Positions 28,163 to 29,029 of a stretch of 29,029 bases of DNA are shown here, piece by piece; the first letter of the stretch is position 1, and each line of letters starts with the position of its first letter. The stretch is from Chara braunii. Its lineage: Eukaryota > Streptophyta > Charophyceae > Charales > Characeae. A program made the translations under genes and the position numbers. The DNA lies in NCBI GenBank assembly GCA_003427395.1, contig BFEA01000247.1, forward strand, positions 1,230,278 to 1,259,306, in the 5' to 3' direction. The notes below the pieces were generated by a model that saw only the letters and a program-made list of their open reading frames with translations, did no database searches and was not told the DNA's origin.

Positions 28163-28795
28163 CTACCCACTATGCCTAAACCCTGCCTAAACCCCGCCTC
28201 AACCCTACCGCGCAACACACATCCCCTGTACCCAGCAAAGCCCTTGACCTCCCTCTGTCTGATCCGCTCTTGCCTCCGTCTCGCCCCGTTCTCCCATGTG
28301 TCCTCTGCCACATCTCTGTCCCTCTTGTCCAAGTCCTACATGTGGCTGCTGCGTGTTACCGGCGAGTGCACGAGGACGATGGCATGCTGCAGCTCAGTAC
28401 GAGGAGATAAGACAGCTGGTTGGCCACCATGCTGTTCCCTTTGGCTGGCACCTTGGACTCACAGACTTCTGGAGCATCACCTCTGACATGTACATCAAGA
28501 TCAGTCTGCGACCTGCTATCTGGATCAGACCCCATCATCAGATCGTGTACCGGACGCAACCTACTATTGGGACAATCAAGCTGAAGCCCTCGCTGTCTAC
28601 AGCACAGAACTGCTGAAGACTGCTTCCTCACCGACACTTCTGCGACACCCTCCAAGACCTTCCTCAAGACATCTTTTTCGCATTTCGACACTTTGTTACA
28701 GACCTGAGACGTTGTTTTCCCAAGATCCCTTAGACACCCCAGCACTTGAGCATTGAGCAAACAATTTCTTATTTTTCCTTTTCTCAGACCTGACA
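28163..28795. other. Unassigned sequence after the P2 chromodomain
   Basis: About 630 bases have no recognisable domain, polypurine tract or LTR. Open stretches of 82-146 codons exist on both strands but have no known motif, and they overlap each other. If P2 is complete on this side, its 3' untranslated region and the start of a 3' LTR should lie here, but no match to the 5' P-type region is visible. Confidence 0.6.
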
Positions 28796-29029
28796 ACCTA
28801 TAACCTTGTAGAACATCAATAGGATTACCGTGTTACCTGAACATTGCTACCCTCACCCTTGTAGAACCTCAATAGGATCGCCCTGTTACTCCAGCACTGA
28901 TTACCTCACCCTGTAGAAAGCACTGATTACCTCACCCTGTAGAACCTCAATAGGATTACCCTGTTACTTGAGCATTGATTCCCTCACCCCTGTAGAACCT
29001 CAATAGGATTACCCTGTTACTTGAGCATT
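28796..29029 (+). repeat. 53-base minisatellite, runs off the window
   Basis: GTAGAACCTCAATAGGATTA recurs with starts at 28808, 28861, 28913 (partial, GTAGAAAG), 28939 and 28992. Successive full units are 52-53 bases apart, and one unit is truncated to 26 bases. Each unit contains ACCCTGTTACTTGAGCATTG and CTCACCCTTGTAGAAC. The array continues past the last base, so its size is unknown. Confidence 0.9.

Noticed and set aside
28163-28795. A host gene downstream of P2 (82-146 codon open stretches on both strands)
   Set aside because: No motif, no homology that I recognise, overlapping on both strands.
1-29029. CRISPR array, prokaryotic operon or defence island
   Set aside because: Repeats are LTRs, microsatellites and minisatellites without spacer structure, and the genes are eukaryotic retroelement domains.

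Overview
This is a eukaryotic, repeat-dominated window and no ordinary host gene is recognisable in it. It looks like a green-plant-lineage nuclear genome. The evidence is Ty3/gypsy LTR retrotransposons, one group with a chromodomain (chromovirus) and one with a primer-binding site matching the plant initiator tRNA-Met (TGGTATCAGAGC), plus very long CT and TTC/TCC tracts. A charophyte alga such as Chara would fit, but that is inference from general element style, not something the sequence proves.

I label the parts as follows. P1 and P2 are two decayed copies of one plus-strand chromovirus. P1 has its 5' region at about 480-680 and 1601-2113 and its body at 2114-5811. P2 has its 5' region in pieces at 13228-13258, 15990-16280 and 23201-23376, and its body at 23377-28162. 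M1 and M2 are two related minus-strand gypsy elements. M1 has its internal region at 5812-12281, its 5' LTR at 12282-13227 and a matching LTR at 681-1600. M2 has its 3' LTR at 16281-17233, internal region 17234-22252 and 5' LTR at 22253-23200. X is a 2.7-kb non-coding insert (13259-15982) bounded by a perfect 7-base direct repeat, AATTAAG.

Left to right the layout is: a GA microsatellite and unassigned DNA (1-480); AT-rich P-type 5' sequence interrupted by an M-type LTR; the P1 gag-pol remnant, which stops abruptly inside RNase H and abuts M1 integrase on the opposite strand (about 5811); M1 read right to left (integrase, RNase H, RT, protease, Gag, leader, primer-binding site, 5' LTR); a few tens of bases of P2; insert X; more P2; all of M2; then the rest of P2 through RT, RNase H, integrase and chromodomain; about 600 bases of unassigned sequence; and the start of a 53-base tandem repeat that runs off the end.

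The key structural reading is that M2, X and an M-type LTR all sit within a few hundred bases of the same AT-rich P2 5' region. P1 keeps that region almost continuous and so serves as a map of the empty sites. All four retroelements are dead: they carry stops, frameshifts, domain deletions and changed catalytic residues. The two M2 LTRs differ by roughly 5% over the first 240 bases by eye, so the insertion is not recent. No CRISPR array, rRNA, tRNA gene or prokaryote-type operon is visible, and I found no convincing new defence or metabolic system. The most unusual signals are the GGTCAA arrays in the M leaders, the unusually conserved M leader, the X insert with its homopurine/homopyrimidine higher-order repeat, and the domain-level damage in the P2 integrase.
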